Shown: positions 14,994 to 24,352, counted from the stretch's first letter. The stretch is 64,000 nt of DNA from Actinorhabdospora filicis (GCF_030269765.1 NZ_BSTX01000002.1:1549259-1613258), one strand, 5' to 3'. Numbers and translations are program-made. The notes: a model not told the origin generated them from the sequence alone.

Positions 14994-16811
14994 ATGACAC
15001 AGCCGCCCCCGCCTCCCCACGGGGCGCCGCCACCGGAGCACGGGTACCAGCCGTACCCGTACCCGCAGCAGCCCTACCAGCAGGTTCCGCCGCAGTATCA
15101 GCAGCCACCGCCGCCTCCGCCGATGGCCTACGCGCCGCAGCCGCAGCCCCACTACCAGCCGCAGCCGCCGCAGGCCCCGTGGGGCGCGCCTCCCCCGCCG
15201 CCGGCCAAGAAGGGCCCCGGCGCCGGGCTGCTCATCGGCGGGACGGCGGCCGTCCTCGTCGTGGTCGCCGTCATCGTCACCCTCGTCATCACGCTGACCG
15301 GGAAGCCGCCGGTCAACCCGGTGATCACCGGACCGTCCGGCGAACCGGCCGTGGGCACCAACGACGCCGTGCTCAAGATCGGCATCAGCGCGCCGCTCAG
15401 CCTGCTGCCGGGCAACGCCGGGTACGAGCAGGAGAACACCGTCCTGACCGCGCTCTACGCCGGCCTCACCCGCACCGACGCGACCACCGGGATGCCCGTC
15501 AACCGGCTCGCCGAGAGCATCACCACCACCGACTCGACGGTGTGGACGATCAAGCTGCGGCCCGGCTACACGTTCCACAACGGCGAGCCGGTCACCGCCA
15601 AGTCCTTCGTGGACGCCTGGAACTTCGCCGCCGACGAGGTCAACGACCAGTTCGGGGCCTACGCGTTCCAGCGGATCGCCGGTTTCGCCGAGGCGCAGAA
15701 GGCCGCCACCACCATGAGCGGCCTCCAGGTCCTCGACGACCGCACCTTCACCGTCACCCTCACCGGGCCGTGGGCGGCGTTCCCGACGGCCCTGGCGATG
15801 CCCGTGTGGTCGCCGATGGCCCCGGCCTGCCTGGCCAACACCACCGCCTGCGACGACCGGCCCATCGGCAACGGGCCCTTCCAGCTGTCCTCGGGTTCCC
15901 GCAACGGCGACCTGAAGCTGACCCGCTGGGACGCCTTCGCCGGGGCGAAACCCCAGTTCGGCGGCATCGACGTCACCTACCTGCCGGACCCGAGCGCTGG
16001 CCCCTCGGCCCTGGCGTCCGGCTCGGTCGACTTCATCCGGCAGGGACCCGGCGCGGCGCCCACCACGGCGGTCACCAAGCCGACCGGCTCGTTCATGTAC
16101 CTGGGCTTCCCCACCGACAAGAACGGCTACGCCAGTCCCGAGCTGCGCCGGGCGGTGTCGCTGGCCATCGACCGGGAGGCGATCGCGAAGGCCATCGGCG
16201 GGCTGACCCCGGCCACGTCCTTCACGCCCACGGGCATGCCCGGCCACAAGGACGGCTCCTGCTCCGACTGCCGCCACGACCAGGTCGCCGCCAAGACCGC
16301 CTTCACCCAGTCCGGCTGGGACGTCAAGACGCCCCTGGAGTTCCAGGTCAGCCAGTACAACCAGACCGCGCTCCAGTACATGACCCTGGTCTGCAACGAC
16401 GTGACCGCGTCCCTCGGCGTGCAGTGCAAGGTCACCCCGACGCCGAGCACGGAGTTCGCCGGGAAGCTGGCCGACCACGGCTTCACCGGCGGCTGGGCCA
16501 GCGGCTGGATCCCCGACCAGGCCTGCGCCGAGGCGTACCTGACGCCGCTGTACGGCAAGGGCAACTACTTCGGCTACGCCGATCCGGCCTTCGATCAGAC
16601 CTTGGCCACCGCCAATGCGATGAACAGCCTGGAGACCGCCCTGCCGCTCTACCAGCAGGCCGAGGCCCTGCTGAACGCGGGCATGCCGGTGGTGCCGATC
16701 GCCTACAAGCAGTACGTCGCCGCCATCGGCGAGCGGGTGGTGCCCGAGACCGTGGTCGTCGACCCCGCGTCCGAGGCGCCGCAGTGGGACCTGATGAAGG
16801 TCAGGAAGTAG
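14994..16811 (+). CDS. Membrane-anchored ABC-type substrate-binding protein with a proline-rich N-terminus
   Basis: The protein has 605 residues. Residues 1-75 are very rich in Pro, Gln and Tyr (cytoplasmic, disordered), followed by one membrane helix (AGLLIGGTAAVLVVVAVIVTLVITL, about 76-100) and a complete family-5 solute-binding domain (TIKLRPGYTFHNGEPVTAKSFVDAWN; SPELRRAVSLAIDREAIAKAIGG). Unlike the 462-2159 protein it has no lipobox, so it is held by the helix. No permease or ATPase is adjacent, so it may supply a distant transporter or act as a sensor. The C-terminus overlaps the end of the convergent sugar kinase gene by 11 bp. Confidence 0.88.
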   Translation: MTQPPPPPHGAPPPEHGYQPYPYPQQPYQQVPPQYQQPPPPPPMAYAPQPQPHYQPQPPQAPWGAPPPPPAKKGPGAGLLIGGTAAVLVVVAVIVTLVITLTGKPPVNPVITGPSGEPAVGTNDAVLKIGISAPLSLLPGNAGYEQENTVLTALYAGLTRTDATTGMPVNRLAESITTTDSTVWTIKLRPGYTFHNGEPVTAKSFVDAWNFAADEVNDQFGAYAFQRIAGFAEAQKAATTMSGLQVLDDRTFTVTLTGPWAAFPTALAMPVWSPMAPACLANTTACDDRPIGNGPFQLSSGSRNGDLKLTRWDAFAGAKPQFGGIDVTYLPDPSAGPSALASGSVDFIRQGPGAAPTTAVTKPTGSFMYLGFPTDKNGYASPELRRAVSLAIDREAIAKAIGGLTPATSFTPTGMPGHKDGSCSDCRHDQVAAKTAFTQSGWDVKTPLEFQVSQYNQTALQYMTLVCNDVTASLGVQCKVTPTPSTEFAGKLADHGFTGGWASGWIPDQACAEAYLTPLYGKGNYFGYADPAFDQTLATANAMNSLETALPLYQQAEALLNAGMPVVPIAYKQYVAAIGERVVPETVVVDPASEAPQWDLMKVRK

Positions 16812-17745
16812 CCGCCCCGGCCCGGTCCTCGCCGCGCACCTCGCGGCCGTGGCCGGGCCGGTGGTCGCCGGTCGCGCCGAGCGTCCACGCGGCCAGCGAG
16901 TGCCCCAGCGCCAGCCGTGCCTGCGGGCCGTCGCCGCGCAGGCGCGCGGCCAGCCAGCCCGCGGCGAAGGCGTCCCCGGCGCCCACGGGCTCGACGACGT
17001 CGACGGGGCGCGCGGGCAGCCGGTGGACGCCGTCCGGGGCGAACTCCACGGCCTCGCGGTCGGCGTCCTTGACGACGACGTGGGACGGGCCGGCCAGCAG
17101 CGCGGCGGCGTCCTCGGCGGTCGCCGTCCCCCACAGGCCCTCGGCCTCGTCGCGGCCCACGAGGACCACGTCGGCCGAGCGCGCCAGTTCCAGCAGCACC
17201 GGCGCGGCCGCCTCGGCGGTCCACAGCCCGGGCCGGTGGTTGACGTCGAAGGACACCGGGACGCCCAGCTCGCGGGCCCGCGCGATCAGCGCCGGGACGA
17301 GCGCGGCGCAGCCCGGCGACAGCGCCGGGGTGATGCCCGACAGGTGCAGCCAGCGCGCGCCTTCGAGGGGCCAGCCCGCGATGTCTTCGGGGGACATGCG
17401 CGAGGCCGCCGAGCCGCGCCGGTAGTAGTGGACGCGCGTCCCGCCCGGCCGCGGGTCCTTCAGGTAGAGCCCGGTCGGCGCCTCCGGGTCGCGCGCGACC
17501 CACCGCGTGTCGACGCCGTGCGCGGCGACGGCCGCCAGCACCCGGTCGCCGAGCGGATCGGTGCCCAGCCGGCTCAGCCACGCCGAGGGCGCGCCGAGCT
17601 CGCTGAGGTGCGCGGCCACGTTCGACTCGGCGCCGCCGTGGGTGAGGGCGAAGACGGAGGCCTCGGCGAGCGGCAGCGGCTCGGTGGGGGTCACCACCGC
17701 CATCGTCTCGCCGACGCACAGGACCGGGGGCGGGTTCGTCGGCAC
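16801..17745 (-). CDS. PfkB family sugar kinase (KDG-kinase-like)
   Basis: The protein has 314 residues. PfkB signature 1 region is GGAESNVAAHLSELG and signature 2 with the catalytic Asp is VEPVGAGDAFAAGW. The substrate-pocket stretch TGLYLKDPRPGGTRVHYYRRGSAASRM and VSFDVNHRPGLW resembles 2-keto-3-deoxygluconate kinases. It likely phosphorylates a sugar or sugar acid in the cytoplasm. The gene stands alone on the minus strand, and its 5' side faces the 0.6-kb repeat-bearing spacer. Confidence 0.88.
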   Translation of the reverse strand: MPTNPPPVLCVGETMAVVTPTEPLPLAEASVFALTHGGAESNVAAHLSELGAPSAWLSRLGTDPLGDRVLAAVAAHGVDTRWVARDPEAPTGLYLKDPRPGGTRVHYYRRGSAASRMSPEDIAGWPLEGARWLHLSGITPALSPGCAALVPALIARARELGVPVSFDVNHRPGLWTAEAAAPVLLELARSADVVLVGRDEAEGLWGTATAEDAAALLAGPSHVVVKDADREAVEFAPDGVHRLPARPVDVVEPVGAGDAFAAGWLAARLRGDGPQARLALGHSLAAWTLGATGDHRPGHGREVRGEDRAGAATS

Positions 17746-17755
17746 GCGACGAGGT

Positions 17756-18361
17756 TAGCCCCGCGACGGCGATCGGGCCAGTGGGTGGGACGCGGGCCCG
17801 CGAGCCGCATCCCGCCGAGCGGGAAGACGAGAGGGGCACCGCACGAGGACGATCGGGCCGGTGCCGTGGGACGCGGCCCGCCGGGCCGCGTCCGGCCGGG
17901 CGACCGCTCCCCGCTCACGGCCGGGCGGGAAGCCGGTAGAGGCACTGCTCGACGGCGATCGGGCCGGTCGGCGGAACGGCGCATGGCAGCCCAAGGGCAC
18001 GGCGACGGCCCGCCGGTGGGCACCGCGCAGGCCGGGCGGCCCATGAGGCGCGCGGCCAACGGCACGCGGACCGAACCGCGCGAGGCCCACGGGCGGTGGT
18101 TCTCCCGCACCAGGCCGCAACCGGCCCGGCCCGCCGTGCGCAGCCGCGGGCGCGCCCCCGAATCGCACGCCAGGGCAGCGCGAAGGCCGGGCGCGGGTGG
18201 CAGCGCCCCCGGCCACCGGCCACCGCGAAGCGCACCACGGCACCGGCGGGCCACCGGGTGGCCGCTCCCCCTCAAGGCCGCGCGACGGCGACCGGCGTAC
18301 CCACGTGCGGTCCGCCGGTCCCCCACGTCGCCCCAGCGCCCCCGTTCCGCCCCGCCCGTCC
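17756..18361. repeat. Non-coding GC-rich spacer with degenerate tandem repeats
   Basis: I see no convincing gene in about 600 bp. Three related copies of a unit with the core GGCGATCGGGCCGGT or GACGATCGGGCCGGT occur at about 17767, 17849 and 17954 (spacing roughly 85-105 bp). Each of the first two is followed by GTGGGACGCGG and later a GGGCGGGAAG/GCGGGAAGA-like stretch with AGAGG.GCAC. Copies fade to the right. The unit may be a decayed repeat family or an uncharacterised structured RNA. Confidence 0.5.
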
Positions 18362-18727
18362 CTAGTCGAGCAAGTCCTTCTCCCCCGCCTTCACCAGGCT
18401 CGCCCGCAGCAGCGCCTCGTCGGCGATGAGCTCCTCGACGAGCCCGGCCACGGCGTGCAGCGCGGCCAGGTCGGTGCCGTACGCGCAGAACATCCCGGCC
18501 TCGGAGTCGAAGCGGAACCGGTTCGGCAGGTCCTCGTCGCGGTCGAGGGCCAGCGCGTGCACCGCGCCCTGCCAGTCGTAGCCGCCGCCTTCGAGTCCGG
18601 CCTCGGCGAACACGCCGAGGGTGTGCCGGTCGGTGGATCCGCCGGGGCTGAAGATGACGGAGTTGCTCGTCGAGCCCTGGACGAGCGAGACGGCGGTGAA
18701 CGCGGCGAAGTCCGCTTCGGTGACCAT
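18362..18727 (-). CDS. Imm51-like small protein
   Basis: The protein has 121 residues from ATG 18727. The motifs GYDWQGAVHAL and RFDSEAGMFCAYGTD resemble the Immunity protein 51 family, whose members accompany polymorphic toxins. No toxin gene is nearby, so this would be an orphan immunity gene or a family member with a housekeeping role. It lies 10 bp upstream of the phosphatase stop on the same strand. The family assignment is from memory of the motif pattern. Confidence 0.6.
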   Translation of the reverse strand: MVTEADFAAFTAVSLVQGSTSNSVIFSPGGSTDRHTLGVFAEAGLEGGGYDWQGAVHALALDRDEDLPNRFRFDSEAGMFCAYGTDLAALHAVAGLVEELIADEALLRASLVKAGEKDLLD

Positions 18728-18737
18728 GCCGGGCAGG

Positions 18738-19799
18738 CTACCGGCCGGGTGTGACGGGACGCAGCGCGAGCATGGCGATGTCGTCGGCGGGCTCACCGGT
18801 GAAGTCGCGCAGGTCGTCCCAGACGCCCATGGTCAGGCGGGACAGCGGCGGGCGGCGGCCGACGAGGAAGGTCCGCAGCCGCCGTTCGAGGGGGTAGAAG
18901 CGCCCGAACGCGTCGCGGGACTCCAGGACGCCGTCGGTGCAGGCCAGGAGCACGTCGCCGGGCGCGAGCGGTGTCCGGACGGCCATCGGAGGCCCGGCGG
19001 CCAGGTCGCCGAGGCCCAGTGGCGGTGAGGGGTCGCCGCCGAGGCGCGCGACGGATCCGCCGGTGAGCCGGAACGGGCTGGGGTGCCCGCACAGGACGAC
19101 CTCGACCTCGCCGGGCGCGAATCCGATGAGGACGGCGGTGGCGAACAGCTCGGCGTCGCGCGCGGCGTTGTCGACGGTCATGCGGCGTTCGAGGCGCCCG
19201 GCGACGTCGGCGAGGGAGGGCAGGTCCAGCACGGCCTCGCGGAAGGTGCCCAGCAGCGCGGCCATCGTGGACACCGCCTCCAGGCCGTGTCCTTTGACGT
19301 CGCCGACGATGGCGCGCACGCCGTAGGGGGTGTCGCGGACGTCGTAGAGGTCGCCGCCGACCATCGCGCCGATCTGCGCCGAGCGGTAGAGGGCGGAGCA
19401 CTCCACGTCGCCGACGCGGGCGGGCAGGCGCGGGAGGACGGCGTACTGGGCGGCCTCGGCGACGTTGCCGATGCGGGTGATGCGCCGGTCGTAGCGCCGG
19501 CGGCGCAGGGTGAGCAGGACGCTGGCCGCGCCGACCCCGGCGATGAGGGCGAGCTCGTTGCGGCCGCGCATGCCCATGCTGCAGGTGAAGTCGTCGAAGT
19601 GGTAGAGGACGGCCGCCTCGGCGGTGGCGGCCACGCCGTAGACGGTGGTGAGCATGGCGCTGCAGGCGATGGTGGCCAGCAGGGGCGCGAAGGCGGCCAG
19701 GAACACGAGGCTGACCTGGGGGAAGGCGCGTTCCAGGACCGCGCAGAGGAGCAGCGCGAACAGGGGCAGCCAGAGCAGCCACGGCGGGCGCGTGATCAC
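18738..19799 (-). CDS. Membrane PP2C/SpoIIE-type serine phosphatase
   Basis: The protein has about 353 residues from GTG 19799 (or 366 from GTG 19838; neither has a good ribosome site). The N-terminal third has several membrane helices (PPWLLWLPLFALLLCAVLE, LVFLAAFAPLLATIACSAM, ELALIAGVGAASVLL). The C-terminal SpoIIE/PP2C domain holds the metal-binding Asp motifs (MVGGDLYDV, IVGDVKGHGLEAV, LLACTDGVLES, DDIAMLALR). Such phosphatases (RsbU-like) typically dephosphorylate anti-sigma antagonists. No antagonist or anti-sigma gene is adjacent. Confidence 0.88.
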   Translation of the reverse strand: MITRPPWLLWLPLFALLLCAVLERAFPQVSLVFLAAFAPLLATIACSAMLTTVYGVAATAEAAVLYHFDDFTCSMGMRGRNELALIAGVGAASVLLTLRRRRYDRRITRIGNVAEAAQYAVLPRLPARVGDVECSALYRSAQIGAMVGGDLYDVRDTPYGVRAIVGDVKGHGLEAVSTMAALLGTFREAVLDLPSLADVAGRLERRMTVDNAARDAELFATAVLIGFAPGEVEVVLCGHPSPFRLTGGSVARLGGDPSPPLGLGDLAAGPPMAVRTPLAPGDVLLACTDGVLESRDAFGRFYPLERRLRTFLVGRRPPLSRLTMGVWDDLRDFTGEPADDIAMLALRPVTPGR

Positions 19800-19851
19800 G
19801 CCCGGTGGCGAGTACGGCGCCGGGATGCGGTTCCCCACCGGTCCATTCAAT

Positions 19852-19883
19852 GCGAAAGCGCCCCCGGCCGGGGGCGCTTTCGC
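19852..19883. terminator. Perfect 32-bp palindromic hairpin downstream of pepN
   Basis: GCGAAAGCGCCCCCGG (19852-19867) is followed directly by its exact complement (19868-19883). It lies 12 bp after the pepN stop and separates pepN from the phosphatase gene on the same strand. Confidence 0.85.
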
Positions 19884-19894
19884 CTCAGGCCGCG

Positions 19895-22375
19895 TTAGGC
19901 GGCGTCGCGGACGGCGAGGGCGCGGCGCAGGTCGTCGGTGACGTCGGCGACCGAGCGGCGCACCACCGGCGGGAGGTCCTCGCGGGTGAGGAACTTCTCG
20001 GCGAGGGCGAGGGTGGCGGGTTCGACGGCGTGCCGGGGGAAGGCGCTGCGGATGACGGGCCCGGCCGACTGGGGGGTGAGGTGCTCGTTGATGGTGAGGA
20101 CGTCGGTGAAGTAGCGCTCGGTGTAGGGGTCGCAGACCTCGGCGTGGCCGGGCTGGTGGAAGCCGCGCGCGACGGCCTGGGCGAGGCGCCCGGAGGGCGC
20201 GCCCTCGGTGAGCAGCTTCCAGGCGGCGGCCTTGTCGGCGGGGGTGGTGAGGGCGGCGCGGGCGCGGGCGGCCCATTCGGCGCCCTTGGCGCTGGGGTCG
20301 TGGCGGGTCTCGGCGGCGATGGACTCCTCACCGGCGTGGCCGATGGCGGCCAGCCGCACCAGGACGCTCCAGCGCAGGTCGGGGCCGATGGGCAGGCCCT
20401 CGGGGACGCCGTCGCCGCGCAGCCACCCGGCGATGCGCGAGCCGTCGTCGGTCTCGATGAGCATCCGCGCGGCGGCCAGCTGCCGTCCGGTGCCGGGCGC
20501 GGCGGCGGCCAGGGCGGCGACGGCGGTGTCGCGGGCCGAGGCGAGCGCGGTCTCGTGGGCGGCGGGGGCGACGAACCGGTCGAGGAGGACGTTGGTGATG
20601 AAGGTGGACACGTCCTCGAAGAGGGAGACCTCGGTTTCGCCGGGCAGCGCGGCGGCGGCGAGGGCGAGGTAGTCGGCGGTGCTCATCTCGGCGTCCTTGA
20701 CGGCGTCGGTGGCCGCCGACCAGATGAGGGCGCGGGCGAGAGAGTCGGCGATGCCGGGCAGCAGACTCGGGAGCAGGGCGCGGCCGGTGTCGTCGAAGCG
20801 GACCTTGGCCCAGCTGAGGTCGCCGTCGTTGAGCAGGATCAGGCCCTCGGCGGCGCCTTCCAGGGCGGGGACGGGGGTGCGCTCGGTGGCCTCGACGTCG
20901 ATTTCGGCGCGGTCGGCGGTGCCGTCGGCGCGGTGGACGGCGACGCCGAGCCGGTGCGGGCGCAGGGTCGGGTAGCGCTCGGGCGCGGTCTGGACGACGG
21001 TGACGGAGGTGTAGCGGCCGTCGGTGACGGTGGTCTCCGGGCGCAGGGTGTTGACCTGGGCGCGGCGCAGCCACAGCTCGGCCCAGGCGTCGAGGTCGTG
21101 CCCGGCGAAAGCGTCGAGGAAGTCGGCGAGGGAGGCGTTGCCGTAGGCGTGCCGCGCGAAGTAGCCGCGCAGTCCGGCCAGGAAGGCCTCGTCGCCGAGG
21201 CGGGCGGCGAGCTGGCGCAGGACGCCGGCGCCCTTGGCGTAGGAGATGCCGTCGAAGTTGGACAGGGCCGAGGCGGTGTCGGGGACGTCGTCGGGCGCCA
21301 CGGGGTGGGTGGAGGAGCGCTGGTCGGCGGTGTAGCCCCAGGCCTTGCGGCCGACGGCGAAGCCGGTCCAGGCGCCGGTGAACTCGGTGGCCTCGGCGGC
21401 CACGCGCCAGCCCATGTACTCGGCGAAGGACTCGTTCAGCCAGATGTCGTCCCACCAGCGCAGGGTGACCAGGTCGCCGAACCACATGTGGGCCATCTCG
21501 TGGGCGATGATGACGGCCCGGTCCTGGCGCTCGGATTCGGTGACGGCGCCGCGGAAGAGCAGGTCCTCGCTGAAGGTGACGCAGCCGGGGTTCTCCACCG
21601 CGCCCCAGTTGAACTCGGGGACGAAGGCCTGGAAGTAGTGGTTCCCGAAGGGGTAGCGGGTGCCGAAGTTGGCGTGGTACCAGTCGAAGGAGGCCCTGGT
21701 GTGCCGCAGGATCTCCTCGGCGTCGGCGTCGAGGTATTCGGCCAGGGAGCGGCGGGCGGCGACACCGAGGCGGATGCCGTCGTGCTCGCCGAGGCGGGTC
21801 GCGTAGGGCCCGGCGACCAGGGTCATGAGGTAGGTGGACATGCGCTCGGTGTCGGCGAAGGCGCGGACGCCGTCCCAGTCGATGGGGGCGCCGTTGGCCC
21901 ACACCGTCCACGCCTCGGGCGCGGCCACGCGCAGCGCGATGCGGGCCTTGAGGTCGGGCTGGTCGAAGCAGGCGAAGATCCTTCGCGCGTTGTCCATGCC
22001 GGACATGGCGTAGAGGTAGACCTCGCCGTCCTCGGGGTCGGTGAAGTGGTGGACGCCCTCGCCGCTGGTGGAGTAGGCCATGCGCGCCTCGACGACGAGC
22101 TCGTTGTCGGCGGCCAGGCCCTCCAGCGGGAGCCGCCCGTCGGTCACCGACGCCGGGTCGAGCTCGGCGCCGTTGAGGCGGACGCGGGTGACCTCGGTGG
22201 CCAGCACGTCGGCGAAGGTCGCCGCGCCGGGTTCGGCGCAGCCGAAGCGGACGGTGCTGGTGGAGGCGAATCCGGCGTCGAGGTCACCGGCGCCCAGGTC
22301 GAGGAGGATCTCGTAGGAGTCGACGGTGAGGAGTGAGGCTCGGGTGGCCGCTTCGTCGCGGGTCAGGCTTGGCAT
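19895..22375 (-). CDS. pepN: Aminopeptidase N (M1 family metallopeptidase)
   Basis: The protein has 826 residues, the usual length. The exopeptidase motif is GAVENPG (for GAMEN), and the zinc site is HEMAHMWFGD starting at His292, with the third ligand in WLNESFAEYMGW. The C-terminal ERAP1-like helical domain is complete. It removes N-terminal residues from peptides in the cytoplasm, as there is no signal peptide. Start ATG 22375. The gene is followed by a strong terminator. Confidence 0.95.
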   Translation of the reverse strand: MPSLTRDEAATRASLLTVDSYEILLDLGAGDLDAGFASTSTVRFGCAEPGAATFADVLATEVTRVRLNGAELDPASVTDGRLPLEGLAADNELVVEARMAYSTSGEGVHHFTDPEDGEVYLYAMSGMDNARRIFACFDQPDLKARIALRVAAPEAWTVWANGAPIDWDGVRAFADTERMSTYLMTLVAGPYATRLGEHDGIRLGVAARRSLAEYLDADAEEILRHTRASFDWYHANFGTRYPFGNHYFQAFVPEFNWGAVENPGCVTFSEDLLFRGAVTESERQDRAVIIAHEMAHMWFGDLVTLRWWDDIWLNESFAEYMGWRVAAEATEFTGAWTGFAVGRKAWGYTADQRSSTHPVAPDDVPDTASALSNFDGISYAKGAGVLRQLAARLGDEAFLAGLRGYFARHAYGNASLADFLDAFAGHDLDAWAELWLRRAQVNTLRPETTVTDGRYTSVTVVQTAPERYPTLRPHRLGVAVHRADGTADRAEIDVEATERTPVPALEGAAEGLILLNDGDLSWAKVRFDDTGRALLPSLLPGIADSLARALIWSAATDAVKDAEMSTADYLALAAAALPGETEVSLFEDVSTFITNVLLDRFVAPAAHETALASARDTAVAALAAAAPGTGRQLAAARMLIETDDGSRIAGWLRGDGVPEGLPIGPDLRWSVLVRLAAIGHAGEESIAAETRHDPSAKGAEWAARARAALTTPADKAAAWKLLTEGAPSGRLAQAVARGFHQPGHAEVCDPYTERYFTDVLTINEHLTPQSAGPVIRSAFPRHAVEPATLALAEKFLTREDLPPVVRRSVADVTDDLRRALAVRDAA

Positions 22376-22410
22376 GCCGACAAGCGTACGAAACGATCAT
22401 CCAGGCGCGT

Positions 22411-23382
22411 CTATGTCTTTTCGCCACCGGCGAAAGTGCGGCGGTAGGCGGCCGGGGACACCCCGTAGCTCGCGCGCATGTGCTGCCGCAGGGAGGTGCC
22501 GCCGCCGAAGCCGACGCGGGCGGCGATCTGGTCCACGGCCAGGCCGGTGGTCTCCAGGAGGCCGCGGGCGGCGTCCAGGCGGCGGTCGGTCAGCCATTCC
22601 ACGGGGCTCTGCCCGGTCTCCTCGCGGAAGCGGCGGGTAAAGGTGCGGCGGCTCATGCGCGCGTGGGCGGCCATCTCGGTGAGGCTCACCGGGCGGTCGA
22701 GGCGGGCCAGCAGCCACGCGCGGGTGGGCGAGGTCCCGTCGTCGCCGCCGGGCGGGACGGGCCGGTCGACGTACTGCGCCTGTCCCCCGTCGCGCCACGG
22801 GGGTGCCACGCAGGTGCGCGCGACGGCGTTGGCCACCGCGGCGCCGTGGTCACGGCGGATCATGTGCAGGCACAGGTCGAGCCCGGCGGCCGCGCCGGCG
22901 GAGGTGAGCACGTCGCCGTCGTCGGTGAACAGGACCCCGGCGTCGACGCGCACGCCCGGGAACAGCCGCTGGAAGTGCCCGGCGTGCCACCAGTGGGTGG
23001 TCGCCGTGCGCCCGTCGAGGTACCCGGCGGCGGCCAGGACGTAGGAGCCCAGGCAGATGGACGCCATCCGCGTCCCGGGCCGCACGAGGGCCAGCGCGGC
23101 GGCGACCTCCGGGGACAGCTCGCCGCGCTCGTAGACGGGGTCGCCGTCGGCGTAGGCGGCGGGGATGACGACGGTGTCGGCGGTGGCGAGGATGCCGGGG
23201 CCGTGCTCGGGGAGGATCGCGAAATCCTCGGTGGTGCGCACCGGCCCGTCGCCGATGCCGCAGGTGCGCACCCGGTAGAGCGGCTCGTCGTGGTCGTGCT
23301 CGGTGGCGCCGAAGACGCGCGAGGGGATGCTCAGCTCGAACGGGATGACACCGTCGAGGGCGAGGACGGCGACTTCGTGCAT
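22411..23382 (-). CDS. GlxA family transcriptional regulator (DJ-1/PfpI plus AraC HTH)
   Basis: The protein has 323 residues. The N-terminal DJ-1/PfpI-like domain (residues 1-180) has the nucleophile-elbow-like SICLGSYVLAAAG. The C-terminal AraC-type double HTH includes SLTEMAAHARMSRRTFTRRFREETG and AVDQIAARVGFGGGTSLRQHM. It is divergent from the quinone oxidoreductase gene with 70 bp between starts, so that gene is a likely target. The effector is unknown. Confidence 0.92.
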   Translation of the reverse strand: MHEVAVLALDGVIPFELSIPSRVFGATEHDHDEPLYRVRTCGIGDGPVRTTEDFAILPEHGPGILATADTVVIPAAYADGDPVYERGELSPEVAAALALVRPGTRMASICLGSYVLAAAGYLDGRTATTHWWHAGHFQRLFPGVRVDAGVLFTDDGDVLTSAGAAAGLDLCLHMIRRDHGAAVANAVARTCVAPPWRDGGQAQYVDRPVPPGGDDGTSPTRAWLLARLDRPVSLTEMAAHARMSRRTFTRRFREETGQSPVEWLTDRRLDAARGLLETTGLAVDQIAARVGFGGGTSLRQHMRASYGVSPAAYRRTFAGGEKT

Positions 23383-23452
23383 GGCCCGATCCTGTCACAA
23401 GGTGGCCCCCGGGCCGTGTACGGCGTGCGGCCCTCTCGCGGAGGCTGGGCGC

Positions 23453-24352
23453 ATGACGGAAACGATGACGGCGGTGGACGCGGCGACCTTGACGACGGTG
23501 GAGCGCGAGCGCCCGGTCCCGGGGCCGGGTGAGGTCCTGGTGCGCGTGCACGCCGCCGGGGTCAACCCCACCGACCTGCGGCTCGACGGCGAGGACGGCC
23601 CGGACGTGCCCGGCTTCGACGTGGCCGGCGTGGTGGCCGCGACCGGGGTGGGGGTGACGCTGCTGGAGCCGGGCGAGGCCGTCTTCGGGATGATCCGCTT
23701 CCCGGCGCCCGGACGCGCCTACGCGCAGTACGCCACCGCCCCCGCGCGGCACCTGACGCGTCAGCCGCCCGGGCTGGGCCACGTCCGCGCCGCCGCGCTG
23801 CCCCTCGCCGGGCTGACGGCCTGGCAGGCCCTCCACGACACCGCCGGGGTCCGGCCCGGGCAGCGGGTCCTGGTGCACGCCGCCGCCGGTGGCGTCGGGC
23901 ACCTGGCGGTGCAGATCGCCAAGGCCCTCGGCGCGCACGTGACGGGGACGGCCTCGCCCGGCAAGCACGCGTTCCTGCTCGGCCTGGGCGCCGATGAGGC
24001 CGTCGACTACGCGGGCGAACCGCCCGGCGGCTTCGACGTGGTCCTGGACGGCGTGCGCGGCCCGGACCCGGCGCGCTCGCTGCCGCTGATGCGCGACGGG
24101 GGCGTCCTGGTCTCCATCACCACACCCCTCACCGGCGAGCTGGCCGAGCGGGCCGCCGCGCGCGGGATCCGGGCGGTGACGATGCTCGTGGAGCCCGACC
24201 ACACCGGGATGACGGTCCTGGCCGGCCTCGCCGAGGGCGGGATGCTGCGGCCGGAGCTGGACGCCGTCCTGCCCCTGGAGCGGGCCGCCGAGGCGCACGA
24301 GCGGATCGCCTCGGGCCGGACCAGGGGCAAGATCGTGCTCACGGTGCCCTGA
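23453..24352 (+). CDS. NADP-dependent alcohol dehydrogenase / quinone oxidoreductase (MDR family)
   Basis: The protein has 299 residues. It has a GroES-like N-terminal domain (VPGPGEVLVRVHAAGVNPTDLRL) and a nucleotide-binding domain with VLVHAAAGGVGHLAVQIAKALGAHV. Zinc ligands are absent, as in quinone reductases. It likely reduces quinones or enones with NADPH. Start ATG 23453 has GGAGG 9 nt upstream. The stop overlaps the end of the convergent sigJ gene by 14 bp. It is divergent from the GlxA-type regulator. Confidence 0.9.
   Translation: MTETMTAVDAATLTTVERERPVPGPGEVLVRVHAAGVNPTDLRLDGEDGPDVPGFDVAGVVAATGVGVTLLEPGEAVFGMIRFPAPGRAYAQYATAPARHLTRQPPGLGHVRAAALPLAGLTAWQALHDTAGVRPGQRVLVHAAAGGVGHLAVQIAKALGAHVTGTASPGKHAFLLGLGADEAVDYAGEPPGGFDVVLDGVRGPDPARSLPLMRDGGVLVSITTPLTGELAERAAARGIRAVTMLVEPDHTGMTVLAGLAEGGMLRPELDAVLPLERAAEAHERIASGRTRGKIVLTVP

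Noticed and set aside
19805..22336. 843-codon plus-strand frame opposite pepN
   Set aside because: Composition is Gly/Val/Asp-rich, the mirror of the pepN codon pattern; no start signal or motif.
23393..23418. TGTCACA upstream of the quinone oxidoreductase, possible second ECF41 promoter
   Set aside because: The second element would be CGTG at a 15-nt spacing, not CGTC at 16-17; kept only as a weak possibility.
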